A DNA stretch of 64,000 bases. Source: a bacterium. GTDB lineage: Bacteria > Actinomycetota > Acidimicrobiia > Acidimicrobiales > Bin134. How positions within the stretch are numbered: position 1 is the first letter of the stretch; each line of letters begins with the position of its first letter. The stretch lies in the NCBI GenBank assembly GCA_026709025.1, contig JAPOTT010000032.1:1-64000 (forward strand), read 5' to 3'. A program made the translations under genes and the position numbers. This document shows, one piece after another, positions 18,434 to 26,550 of this stretch. The notes under the pieces were generated by a model. It was not told the DNA's origin, searched no databases, and saw nothing but the letters and a program-made list of their open reading frames with translations.

Positions 18434-19518
18434 GTGGCAGATGTGGCTGCCAGAGAACGCACAGAAGGGGCGTAGCCTTGTGCCTGCAAAGCAGCTAGCA
18501 GATTATGAGTTTCTGCGCTTTCTACCACCATGATGGCCACACCGCGGCTGCCTTCTATGGAGTGAGCGATTTCCAGATCGTAGATGTTGATTCCAATATC
18601 AGTTGTAAGGCTGGTGATGCGGGCTAACTCGCCTGGCCGGTCGAACACTGCTAGGCGCACTTCGGACAACTCCACCTCACGCTGTAGGCCGTAAGGCAGA
18701 TGGGAGCGCGCCCGGCGAGCCTGCTCCAAAAGCGCTAACAAACCAGCACGATCACCTTTTGCCACCAAGCCACGCACCTCACCAAGAGAAGCTATAAAGC
18801 GATCCAACGTGGCGCAGATTGCATCAGCGTTTTCATCGCAAATGTCGGGCCATATTCCAGGATGCCCTGAAGCCACACGGGTCATATCTCGAAAACCCCC
18901 TGCGGCAAGACGCAACATGGCCCGGTGTTCTTCGGATCGGTCGTCTGCTAAAGCCATAAGTGTGGCTGCAGTTAAGTGGGGCACGTGGGAAACCACAGCC
19001 ACCAACGCATCGTGGCGTTGCGGTGCTAGCGAGATGACATCTGCACCCAAAGATGCAACCACCGAGCGTGTCTGTACCAATGATTCGTCGGTGGTTTGAT
19101 GGGTGGGTGTGAGCACCCAAACAGCGTTTTGGAACAGGTCAGCCCGAGCCCCGGCGATGCCTTCTTGTTCACTGCCAGCCATAGGATGTCCGCCCACAAA
19201 GCGTCTGTTGTCCACTTCGGCCACGATGGAGGCTTTGACGCTGCCCACATCTGTGACTAGTCCGGTGTTGGAGGCTAGGGCTTTGCGGGCTTGTGAGGCA
19301 ATGGCCCCTACCGGGGTAGCAATAAAGGTGATCTCTACGTGTTCTGGAGGGCCAAGTTCATTGAGTGCTCCGCAAGCTAAGGCTTGGGCTGCTGTACGTG
19401 GGCAGTCATCGCTGCCGATTACCCACCAACCCTGTTTTTGCAGCGCCAACCCGATGGAACCACCAATGAGCCCGGTGCCTATCACGGCTGCACGGCGTTG
19501 GGTTCTAGAAGTGCTCAT
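18430..19518 (-). CDS. tyrA: Prephenate dehydrogenase with C-terminal ACT domain
   Basis: A dinucleotide-binding GTGLIGGSIGLALQ at residues 14-27 and the conserved GGHPMAGSEQEGI segment near 113 identify prephenate dehydrogenase, which makes 4-hydroxyphenylpyruvate for tyrosine. The last 75 residues (VRLAVFDRPGELARITSL onward) form an ACT domain, suggesting feedback control by an amino acid. It overlaps aroH upstream and aroA downstream by four bases, so chorismate mutase, dehydrogenase and EPSP synthase are produced together. Confidence 0.93.
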   Translation of the reverse strand: MSTSRTQRRAAVIGTGLIGGSIGLALQKQGWWVIGSDDCPRTAAQALACGALNELGPPEHVEITFIATPVGAIASQARKALASNTGLVTDVGSVKASIVAEVDNRRFVGGHPMAGSEQEGIAGARADLFQNAVWVLTPTHQTTDESLVQTRSVVASLGADVISLAPQRHDALVAVVSHVPHLTAATLMALADDRSEEHRAMLRLAAGGFRDMTRVASGHPGIWPDICDENADAICATLDRFIASLGEVRGLVAKGDRAGLLALLEQARRARSHLPYGLQREVELSEVRLAVFDRPGELARITSLTTDIGINIYDLEIAHSIEGSRGVAIMVVESAETHNLLAALQAQGYAPSVRSLAATSAT

Positions 19519-19883
19519 TCTAAAAGGTCATCGCGCAGCCCCTTGGCATCCTCTAAGTAGACGTGGTGCAACTCTTGGCGCTGACGCTCGGTATTAAAGT
19601 GGATGAGCACTCGCAAACACATTGGCTGGCTTTGGTGAATTTGCAGTTCCTGAGCGCACAACAAGGGTACGTCGCCCAAACCAAAAACTCTGGCAGCTGC
19701 GGCAGGAAACGCAGAGTGGATGTCTGCTGTTGCAGTAAAGATGATGCTGATGAGGTCTTCGTGTTGAAGATCGTTGCGTTCAAACAGCTGAGTTAAAAGA
19801 GCGATCATTCGCTCTTGAATGTGCTCTGGCTGATCAACGTCTACGGTGGTGGCACCTCTTAGGGCACGCACTGCGCTACTCAC
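19515..19883 (-). CDS. aroH: Chorismate mutase, AroH type
   Basis: The 122-residue protein opens with VRALRGATTVDVD, the signature of monofunctional AroH-class chorismate mutases, which convert chorismate to prephenate. ISIIFTATADIHSAFPA (about residues 46-62) and the later VLIHFNT segment also fit. The start is GTG, with TAAAAT six bases upstream and no ribosome binding site, so the message may be leaderless. The gene now begins right beside an acquired segment. In related genomes it usually follows rluB in the same operon. Confidence 0.9.
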   Translation of the reverse strand: MSSAVRALRGATTVDVDQPEHIQERMIALLTQLFERNDLQHEDLISIIFTATADIHSAFPAAAARVFGLGDVPLLCAQELQIHQSQPMCLRVLIHFNTERQRQELHHVYLEDAKGLRDDLLE

Positions 19884-19889
19884 GCCAAG

Positions 19890-19895
19890 ATTTTA
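19890..19895 (-). promoter_or_regulatory. -10 element of aroH (leaderless arrangement)
   Basis: TAAAAT on the minus strand ends six bases before the GTG of aroH. No good -35 was found. It lies within about 25 bases of the left edge of the acquired segment, so the aroH operon may depend on this local promoter. Confidence 0.45.
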
Positions 19896-19937
19896 CTGAT
19901 TCGCAAAGCGGTTTGGGGGTACTGTGCTGATTAGTTT

Positions 19938-20287
19938 GTGGTATACCTTGAACTCACCAACCTTAAGGGAGTGTCGAGCATGAAACTGCATCGTGACCTC
20001 GGCGTGACGCAGAAGACCGCATGGTTCATGCTGCACCGCATGCGCGAGGCATGGGCTCAGACAGACCTTGGCCCGTTCGACGGCCTTGTAGAAGTGGACG
20101 AGACCTATGTGGGTGGCGCAGCTAAGAACATGCACTCCGCGGATCCTGAACGCCGCATCACTGACAGGGGAGGCACCGACAAAACAGCGGGAAGGGCACG
20201 GCTCAGGTGATCACCAGCACTGACGCAGCAACGTTGGTGCCGTTCGCGAAAGCGGCATCAGCGCCAGATGCGGGCAATGATGCGTAG
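19938..20287 (+). pseudogene. IS1595-type transposase remnant
   Basis: The frame opens with VVYLELTNLKGVSSMKLHRDLGVTQKTAWFM, then a helix ending REAW and VEVDETYVGGAAKN, which match the middle of IS1595-family DDE transposases (the DETY motif carries a catalytic Asp). The first hundred or so residues of a normal transposase are missing. After GGTDKTA the frame is lost at 20208; a shifted frame continues as AQVITSTDAATLVPFA to a stop at 20287. It is therefore truncated, frameshifted and inactive. It sits at the left edge of the type III restriction-modification segment. Confidence 0.75.
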
Positions 20288-20403
20288 CCTCGTCGGGCAG
20301 CGCATCAGTTACATCGATCTCGTTGCTAACAGCGCGACAGGCGCGGCTCTCTCCGTTCCTGTCACACCGCAGTGCTACGGTGCTCACATCGGTTGAACAG
20401 GCT

Positions 20404-20409
20404 AGGAGG
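20404..20409 (+). promoter_or_regulatory. Strong ribosome binding site deciding the mod start
   Basis: AGGAGG ends four bases before the ATG at 20414. The frame is open 42 bases further upstream, but only this start has a ribosome binding site. Full-strength sites like this are rare among the neighbouring core genes. Confidence 0.7.
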
Positions 20410-20413
20410 TTCG

Positions 20414-22147
20414 ATGCCGACGCTAGATTTCAAGGGCAAGGCCCATATCTACGGCCATCACTTGGTGGTGCCGTGGCACCCGCTGGTTCCGCACCCAGAT
20501 CGTTCTGTCGGCACAGGCGATGTCGATGACAACCTAATCGTCCACGGCGATAACCTGCACGCGCTCAAGGCGCTGCTGCCTCGCTATGCGGGCCGCGTCA
20601 AATGCGTCTATATTGATCCGCCGTACAACACCGGCAATGAGGGCTGGGTCTACAACGACAACGGCAACAGCCCCGCACTGCGGCACTGGCTGTCAGAGAA
20701 CGGCCCGGTCGACGGCGAAGACCTAGAACGCCACGACAAGTGGCTGACGATGATGTGGCCGCGTTTGCAGTTGCTGCGCTTGCTGCTCTCCGACGACGGC
20801 GTGATTTTCGTCTCGGTTGATGACAACGAAGTCCATCACCTTCGCATGATGATGGACGAGATCTTTGGCGAAGAGAATTTCGTCGGTTCGTTCGTGTGGG
20901 AAGGCACCGGGAAAAACGACGCACGCTTCATCTCTGTCGGGCATGACTATGTTCTGTGCTACGCGAGAGACATCACGCTGACTCGCGAGAACGGCAACCG
21001 GTGGAGAGCCCTCAAAGAAGGCGTCGATGAGATCAACTCGGTCGCAGCGAGCGCTTGGGAGACTCACAGCGGTGATTCTGTCGCTGCATCTGCTGCTTTG
21101 CAGGAGTGGTTCGCTGGCCTCGACAAACGCCACAGCGCCTTCCCGCACCGTCATTACCGCTGGGTGGATGAGCGAGGCGTCTATTTTGCCGGTGATATCT
21201 CATGGCCGGGCGGCGGCGGCCCGACCTATGAGATTCTTCATCCGGTCACGCAGAAACCCGTCAGAGTTCCATCGCGCGGTTGGCGGTACCCCGATCGGCA
21301 GCGTCTTGTCGATCTCATAGAGGACGACCGCGTGCATTTTGGTGCGGACGAGAACACAGTGCCACAACTCAAGCGCTATCTGAACGAAACGAGCGGTCAA
21401 GTTCTGACAAGCGTCTTCTACCAAGATCGCCGCGCCGCGCATCAAGAACTCGTACGAATCCTGCCTGCGGTCGATTTTCAGTATCCCAAAGACGAGCGAG
21501 TCATACGGCGGCTGCTTGAAGTTGTGACATCAGACGATGACATAATCTTGGATTCGTTTGCAGGGTCGGGGACGACCGGGCATGCCGTGCTGGCGTTGAA
21601 CGCAGCAGACGGCGGCAACCGGCGATTCATTATGGTGGAGTGTGAGGAATACGCCGACGACGTGACCGCCGAGCGCATGCGTCGCGTCATTGCCGGAGTG
21701 CCCGAGGCTCGCGATCCTTCGCTTCGGGAAGGACTCGGCGGCACCTTTACCTACTGCACGCTGGGTGAGCGCACTAGCGGCGACGGGATGCTCACAGGTG
21801 AGTCATTGCCCAGCTACGACGATCTCGCAGCGTGGCTGGTTCATTCCGCCACAGGGCAGTCCATCGGTACGAAAGACTTGGCATCAGGCGACGAGCACGG
21901 GCTGATCTACAGCACCGGTGACACCGACTACTACCTCATCTATGAGCCCGACATCGAATGGCTCCAGTCCAACGAGTCGGTGCTGACAGCGCCACGCGCT
22001 GAAGCGATCGGCTCGGTCTGCGGTGAGCGCGACCGCACAGCAGTGGTGTTCGCTACGGCCCGCTACATCCCGCAGGACGAACTGAAAGACATGGGTGTCA
22101 TGTTCGCCCAGCTTCCGTTCGCCGTTCAGCAGATCGACGAGGCGTAG
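20414..22147 (+). CDS. mod: Type III restriction-modification methyltransferase (Mod)
   Basis: The 577-residue enzyme has the catalytic DPPY at residues 68-71 (CVYIDPPYNTGN) ahead of the SAM-binding FAGSGTTG at 382-389. This is the beta-class order of N6-adenine methyltransferases of type III systems. The region between them (about 140-370) should contain the target recognition domain. Mod supplies sequence specificity for both methylation and cleavage. The restriction subunit follows after 43 bases. The ATG at 20414 is chosen for its AGGAGG. The codons are visibly richer in G and C than those of aroH or rluB, in keeping with acquisition by transfer. Confidence 0.92.
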   Translation: MPTLDFKGKAHIYGHHLVVPWHPLVPHPDRSVGTGDVDDNLIVHGDNLHALKALLPRYAGRVKCVYIDPPYNTGNEGWVYNDNGNSPALRHWLSENGPVDGEDLERHDKWLTMMWPRLQLLRLLLSDDGVIFVSVDDNEVHHLRMMMDEIFGEENFVGSFVWEGTGKNDARFISVGHDYVLCYARDITLTRENGNRWRALKEGVDEINSVAASAWETHSGDSVAASAALQEWFAGLDKRHSAFPHRHYRWVDERGVYFAGDISWPGGGGPTYEILHPVTQKPVRVPSRGWRYPDRQRLVDLIEDDRVHFGADENTVPQLKRYLNETSGQVLTSVFYQDRRAAHQELVRILPAVDFQYPKDERVIRRLLEVVTSDDDIILDSFAGSGTTGHAVLALNAADGGNRRFIMVECEEYADDVTAERMRRVIAGVPEARDPSLREGLGGTFTYCTLGERTSGDGMLTGESLPSYDDLAAWLVHSATGQSIGTKDLASGDEHGLIYSTGDTDYYLIYEPDIEWLQSNESVLTAPRAEAIGSVCGERDRTAVVFATARYIPQDELKDMGVMFAQLPFAVQQIDEA

Positions 22148-22190
22148 CGGTGATGCGGTCGTCAGCCGGTTTTGAGCCTGAGGCACAGTC

Positions 22191-24728
22191 ATGCTCGAGC
22201 TGAAGGAGTATCAGCGCCGAACGCTGCGGGCATTCACTGAGTGGGAACAGGCGCTTTCGGCAGCGCGCGAAGAATGCGAGCAGCGAGCGCAGGTGCTCAC
22301 TCGGGGAGGGCTGGCACCGAGTGGTGACGACCTCAACTATCCCGCGAAGGCGTGGGCGGCGCTGGCGCAAAGCGAGACAGCACTCGCCGGTGTGCGTCCC
22401 CATGTAGACCGCCGCGACGGAGCGCAACGCTCGATACCGCATATTTGTTTCAAGATCCCGACCGGCGGTGGCAAGACGCTGCTGGGTGCTGCTGCGCTGG
22501 AGCGTCTCGGGATGCAGACCGGCTTCGTGCTGTGGATCGTGCCGTCCCGCGCGATCTATGCCCAGACGCGCACAGCTTTCTGGACGCGCCAGCACCCTTA
22601 CCGTCAGCTGCTCGAATTCGCCAGCGGCGGGCGTGTGAAGGTGATGGAAAAAGACGACCGGCTCCAGCAAGGCGATCTCGACAACTACTTGTGCGTCATG
22701 CTGCTGATGTTGCCTGCCGCCAACCGCCGAAAAGGCAAAGAGTTCCTGCGAATGTTCCGCGACTCGGGCCGCTACAGCACACTGTTTCCGCGCGAGGGCG
22801 ATATGTCTGCCTACGAAGCTCTGCTTGAGGCACATCCCGACCTCGAATGCAACGTCGCCGACCGGCCCGAGACCGTCAAGCACAGCTTGTTCAACGTGCT
22901 CAAGATGCAGCGCCCCGTAGTGGTGCTCGACGAAGCGCACAAGGCCTATGGCGGCAAAGGCGCAGACGAGTTCGTGGCTGCTGTGAACCGTCTGAACCCG
23001 CGCCTGGTGATTGAGCTGTCTGCCACGCCGAATGCTGCCGTCAGCAATCTCCTTGTCGACATCTCTGGGGCCGATCTGGGCCGGGAAGAGATGATCAAGC
23101 TGCCCGTTGAGGTCAGCACCGGCGACGGCGACTGGGCCGACACCTTGGCCCGCGCCCATGACAGACTTGTTGACCTGACCACTGCCGCGCAGCAGCTCAA
23201 AGGTCAAAGCGGCCGCTACATACGCCCCATCGGGGTGATCCGTGTGGAACGCACCGGCAAGGATCAGCGCGGCAGCGGTTACCTCCACGCTGAAGACGTG
23301 CGCGAGTATCTCATCGGCCGACTCGGTGAGGCACCTGAGGCTGTGCGCGTGAAGTCGTCGCAGAGCGATGAGATCGCTGGCGAAGATCTCATGTCGCCCT
23401 ACTCGCCGGTGCGCTGGATCATTACCAAAGCGGCGCTGATGGAGGGTTGGGACTGCCCGTTCGCGTATGTGCTGGTCATGCTCGACAACACACGCTCAGC
23501 CACTGCCATCACCCAGCTGATGGGACGTGTCATGCGCCAGCCTGGCGCACGCAGAACCGGCGACGCGGCGCTTGACCGGTGTTACGTGTACTGCTGGCAG
23601 ACCGGTGTGGACGAATCCGTCACAGCTGTCAAGAACGGCTTGGAGAACGAAGGCCTTACCGGATTAGGCCAGAACGTGGAGACATCTCAGGCCGCGTCTA
23701 TTGAGCAGCGCGTCATCGAGCGGCGGTCTCAGTTCCGCGACAAAGACATCTTCCTGCCGAAAGTGTTGGCGCGACGCGGCGAGCAGTGGGTTGACTTGAG
23801 CTATGAGCGCGACATCCTGCCCGGCATCGACTGGGCCTCGCTGCCGGTGCCCGAGACGGGAGATCACCCCAGCGGGCGCACCGAGACGACCGAGCAGACG
23901 ATCAGCGTCGGGATTGACGACGCAGGCATCTCCACGGCGCTGACGCGGCGCACGGGCATCGCGGCCGACAAGTCGGTGTCGGTGGTCTGGTTCGTTCGGC
24001 AGCTGATCGACATGGTGCCCAATCCGTGGCAAGCGGCGCGGTTGGCGCACGGCTACCTTGCTGAGCTACAGGCCCACAGCCACGAAAACACCGATATCTA
24101 CACCGACCGTCGTTGGCATGTGAATCACGTTAGGGAATGCCTGGCTGCCGAGATCGATGCTGCTGCTCAGGCTGTTTTCGTGTCGAGACTGCGCTCGGGT
24201 GACATCCGGTTCGACCTCGAAGCCGATACACCGAATTTCGAGATGGCCGATTCGTACATCTACACCAAAACCGACGAAGATCGTTTGTTCACGCAAGCGG
24301 ACATGCCTGTGCAGCAGAGCCTGTTCGATCCCTTGTACGACCGGCAGTTCGACTCCGACCTCGAGCGCAAGTTCGCGCTGTATCTCGACGAGCACCAAGC
24401 AATCGAGTGGTGGCATCGGGTGGCTGCCCGCCAGTCGCACGACTACTACCTGCGCGGCTGGCAGAACGACCGCATTTGGCCTGATTTTGTCGCCTCCTCA
24501 ACCCCCGACGGCTCCACAGCTCGGCTGGTGATCGTTGACACCAAAGGCGAACATCTTGCCGGTAACGCCGATACCGACTACAAGCAGCGGGTGTTCGCAG
24601 CGCTGGAGGAGCATTTCAACAGCACCGATGCCATTGACTGCGGCGAGGTCAAGCTCGGCCCCGGCGGCAAGCGAGGGCGATTTCGCATCGTGTTCTCTGA
24701 GCACCGGTTCAACGAGGTGGTCGTGTGA
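22191..24728 (+). CDS. res: Type III restriction endonuclease subunit (Res)
   Basis: The 845-residue protein is a superfamily 2 helicase with PTGGGKT at about residues 90-96, DEAH at 247-250, an ELSATPNA motif near 281, and ITQLMGRVMRQPG near 440. A PD-(D/E)xK-like nuclease region lies near the C-terminus: WPDFV near 763 and VIVDTKGEHL near 780. With Mod it would use ATP hydrolysis to sense two inversely oriented unmethylated sites and cut. All key motifs appear intact, so the pair could be active. The start ATG has GAGG upstream. Confidence 0.92.
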   Translation: MLELKEYQRRTLRAFTEWEQALSAAREECEQRAQVLTRGGLAPSGDDLNYPAKAWAALAQSETALAGVRPHVDRRDGAQRSIPHICFKIPTGGGKTLLGAAALERLGMQTGFVLWIVPSRAIYAQTRTAFWTRQHPYRQLLEFASGGRVKVMEKDDRLQQGDLDNYLCVMLLMLPAANRRKGKEFLRMFRDSGRYSTLFPREGDMSAYEALLEAHPDLECNVADRPETVKHSLFNVLKMQRPVVVLDEAHKAYGGKGADEFVAAVNRLNPRLVIELSATPNAAVSNLLVDISGADLGREEMIKLPVEVSTGDGDWADTLARAHDRLVDLTTAAQQLKGQSGRYIRPIGVIRVERTGKDQRGSGYLHAEDVREYLIGRLGEAPEAVRVKSSQSDEIAGEDLMSPYSPVRWIITKAALMEGWDCPFAYVLVMLDNTRSATAITQLMGRVMRQPGARRTGDAALDRCYVYCWQTGVDESVTAVKNGLENEGLTGLGQNVETSQAASIEQRVIERRSQFRDKDIFLPKVLARRGEQWVDLSYERDILPGIDWASLPVPETGDHPSGRTETTEQTISVGIDDAGISTALTRRTGIAADKSVSVVWFVRQLIDMVPNPWQAARLAHGYLAELQAHSHENTDIYTDRRWHVNHVRECLAAEIDAAAQAVFVSRLRSGDIRFDLEADTPNFEMADSYIYTKTDEDRLFTQADMPVQQSLFDPLYDRQFDSDLERKFALYLDEHQAIEWWHRVAARQSHDYYLRGWQNDRIWPDFVASSTPDGSTARLVIVDTKGEHLAGNADTDYKQRVFAALEEHFNSTDAIDCGEVKLGPGGKRGRFRIVFSEHRFNEVVV

Positions 24729-24841
24729 TGCCTGCCGTCGCGGTCGGACGTAACTGCTGTAGCGCACCAGGTTGGGTCAATGACCAATATTTAGCAAACA
24801 CAACTAAGCGCTACACGTTAGTGGTCTCCTTAGAGATAGCT

Positions 24842-24846
24842 AGGAG
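24842..24846 (+). promoter_or_regulatory. Ribosome binding site of the 42-residue gene
   Basis: AGGAG is spaced six bases from the ATG at 24853. It supports translation of an otherwise easily overlooked small gene. Confidence 0.6.
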
Positions 24847-24852
24847 TAACAG

Positions 24853-24981
24853 ATGGGCACAAAGCAGCAACGCGACAAACGGGTGAAACGATCACGAGTT
24901 TACCCTCCGATTCGTCAGATGGACGCGGAAGCGACACCTGAGCAGGTCGCTCGTGCTCTGCTGCGTAAGCGGTCCCGTTAG
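24853..24981 (+). CDS. Small basic protein of unknown function, 42 residues
   Basis: The frame encodes a strongly basic 42-residue peptide starting MGTKQQRDKRVKRSRVYPP and ending in a likely helix, EATPEQVARALLRKRSR. It has a good AGGAG ribosome binding site. It lies 124 bases downstream of res on the same strand, inside the acquired segment. Short proteins with a TPEQVARAL-type helix recur in bacterial genomes, but I cannot name a function. A nucleic-acid-binding accessory or a remnant of a toxin-antitoxin pair are both possible. No partner gene is visible. Confidence 0.55.
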   Translation: MGTKQQRDKRVKRSRVYPPIRQMDAEATPEQVARALLRKRSR

Positions 24982-24995
24982 TCGTATGCACGGAT

Positions 24996-25010
24996 TGTCG
25001 ACTGTCGACA
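24996..25010. repeat. Perfect 7-bp inverted repeat TGTCGAC-T-GTCGACA
   Basis: The two arms are perfect complements around a single T, lying 14 bases after the stop of the 42-residue gene. It could be an operator, a recombination half-site pair or chance. It is too short and lacks a T-run, so it is not a convincing terminator. The rest of 24982-25099 holds no recognisable feature. Confidence 0.4.
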
Positions 25011-25099
25011 GAACTCCGCTGCTATCAACTATCCTACATAATTACCTTAGTTTGGGGTTCATTTACGGGCATTAGATCGTCAACTTGCGTTAGCAGGCT

Positions 25100-25831
25100 T
25101 TAGCGCTGCTCAAGACCCTCAAGCAACCTTACCTCGGCTGAGGTGAGATCTCGCCAAGCGCCTTGGGGCAGCTGGCGCAGGGTAATGGGGCCGATGCGCG
25201 TCCGCACTAACCGCAATACCGGATGGCCTACCGCATCGCACATGCGTCTCACCAAACGGTTGCGGCCCTCACTCACAACGATGCGAAGCGTGGAAGCTTG
25301 CGGCAACGACACCGCCAAAGCCTGGGCCGGGCCATCTTCTAACTCTAGGCCCTCACGCAGCTTCCTTAGGGTTCCACGGCTCGGCGTGCCTTGCACGTGA
25401 GCCCAATACTCTTTTTGTACGCCGTAGGAAGGATGGGTTAGGTGCTGAGCTAGAGCACCGTTGTTGGTTAAGATGAGCAGCCCTTCGCTGTCGGCATCTA
25501 AGCGGCCCACAGGAAACACCCTGTGATGGCTGGGCACCATCTCTACCACCGTTGGGCGCCGGTGAGGATCGTCTGCGGTGCAGATTACACCCACAGGTTT
25601 GTTCAAAAGATAATGCACAAGCTGGCTATGCAAACCAACGGTCTTACCATCCACCGTTATGTTGTCGCTATCGGGGTTGATTTGCTGTCCAAGCCAAGCT
25701 GGCTGGCCGTTCACACAGATACGACCCTGCACAACCATTTCTTCTATGCCACGGCGACTAGCTACCCCTGCTGCTGCTAGCACCTTTTGGATACGCCCTG
25801 GTTGTATAAGCGAAGACGGTGGCTTGCTCAT
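25100..25831 (-). CDS. rluB: 23S rRNA pseudouridine synthase, RluB family
   Basis: An S4 RNA-binding domain fills the first 60 residues (RIQKVLAAAGVASRRGIEEMV), followed by the catalytic VGRLDADSEGLLILTNNG near residue 97 with the active Asp. RluB-type enzymes form pseudouridine in helix 80-93 of 23S rRNA; the RsuA/RluB/RluE subfamily cannot be fully separated by eye. The start overlaps the scpB stop by four bases. This gene normally precedes aroH or cmk in actinobacteria, but here an acquired segment follows it. Confidence 0.9.
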   Translation of the reverse strand: MSKPPSSLIQPGRIQKVLAAAGVASRRGIEEMVVQGRICVNGQPAWLGQQINPDSDNITVDGKTVGLHSQLVHYLLNKPVGVICTADDPHRRPTVVEMVPSHHRVFPVGRLDADSEGLLILTNNGALAQHLTHPSYGVQKEYWAHVQGTPSRGTLRKLREGLELEDGPAQALAVSLPQASTLRIVVSEGRNRLVRRMCDAVGHPVLRLVRTRIGPITLRQLPQGAWRDLTSAEVRLLEGLEQR

Positions 25832-26550
25832 TGTTGTTCTTGTGCGTTGGCGTGGGTTGAGTTTGGGATTTGCACATCGCTGGGCTGCACATCAGTGGGC
25901 TGTGCAGCAGTAGGTGGTGTGTTAGGGGGTGGTGTGTTAGTGGGTGGTGCATCATCGGGCTGTGCTAAGGGGCGATTATCGGCCATCAAGCTTGTTTCTA
26001 GGGCCTCAATAACTTCTGCTGAGGGCACAAAATCGGCTAATGGAGGAAGCTCGTCTAGCGAATTAAGCCCTAACCGCTCCAAAAATGCCGGTGTGGTGCA
26101 AAACAACCTAGCGTTGCCCGGCCCTGGGTCTCTGCCCGCCTCACACAAAAGCCCTCGTTGTTCTAGGGTACGCATCGCACCTTCGGCATTAACCCCTCTG
26201 ATTGCCGAAACCTGCACGCGCGAGAGGGGCTGTTTGTAGGCCACTATTGCTAGTGTCTCTAGCGCAGCTGAGGATAGACGGGCGCTTTGACCGCTCACCA
26301 CAAAACGCTTCACATGCGACTCTGCATCAACATGGCTTCGGTAGATATAGCCACCTGCAATCTTTACCAATTCAAAACCACGCTCATCGGCTTGATACTC
26401 TGCGGCTAGCTGCTCGCAGATGGCATCCACCTGTGCCACAGGTATTTCGATGAGCTGCGCCATCAAACCAGCCGACACAGGCTCATCTGCCACCATCACG
26501 ATGGCCTCTATCGCCCGGCGTGCTTCTAAGGCAGAGTTCTCACCCGTCAT
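25828..26550 (-). CDS. scpB: Segregation and condensation protein ScpB
   Basis: ScpB is a winged-helix dimer that binds ScpA in the SMC-ScpAB condensin complex. The two winged-helix domains occupy roughly residues 8-170, with AIEAIVMVADEPVS and the AALETLAIVAYKQPLSRVQV segment typical of the family. The last 45 residues are low-complexity (Pro/Thr/Gln-rich, NTPPPNTPPTAAQPTDVQPSDVQ) and encoded by near-repeats, so the tail is probably disordered. It overlaps scpA by 11 bases. Confidence 0.93.
   Translation of the reverse strand: MTGENSALEARRAIEAIVMVADEPVSAGLMAQLIEIPVAQVDAICEQLAAEYQADERGFELVKIAGGYIYRSHVDAESHVKRFVVSGQSARLSSAALETLAIVAYKQPLSRVQVSAIRGVNAEGAMRTLEQRGLLCEAGRDPGPGNARLFCTTPAFLERLGLNSLDELPPLADFVPSAEVIEALETSLMADNRPLAQPDDAPPTNTPPPNTPPTAAQPTDVQPSDVQIPNSTHANAQEQQ

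Noticed and set aside
22098-23288. Long minus-strand open frame of 396 codons opposite res
   Set aside because: It lies entirely antisense to the well-supported mod/res genes; its composition (His/Val/Arg-rich, no motifs) is what a G+C-rich reverse strand gives.
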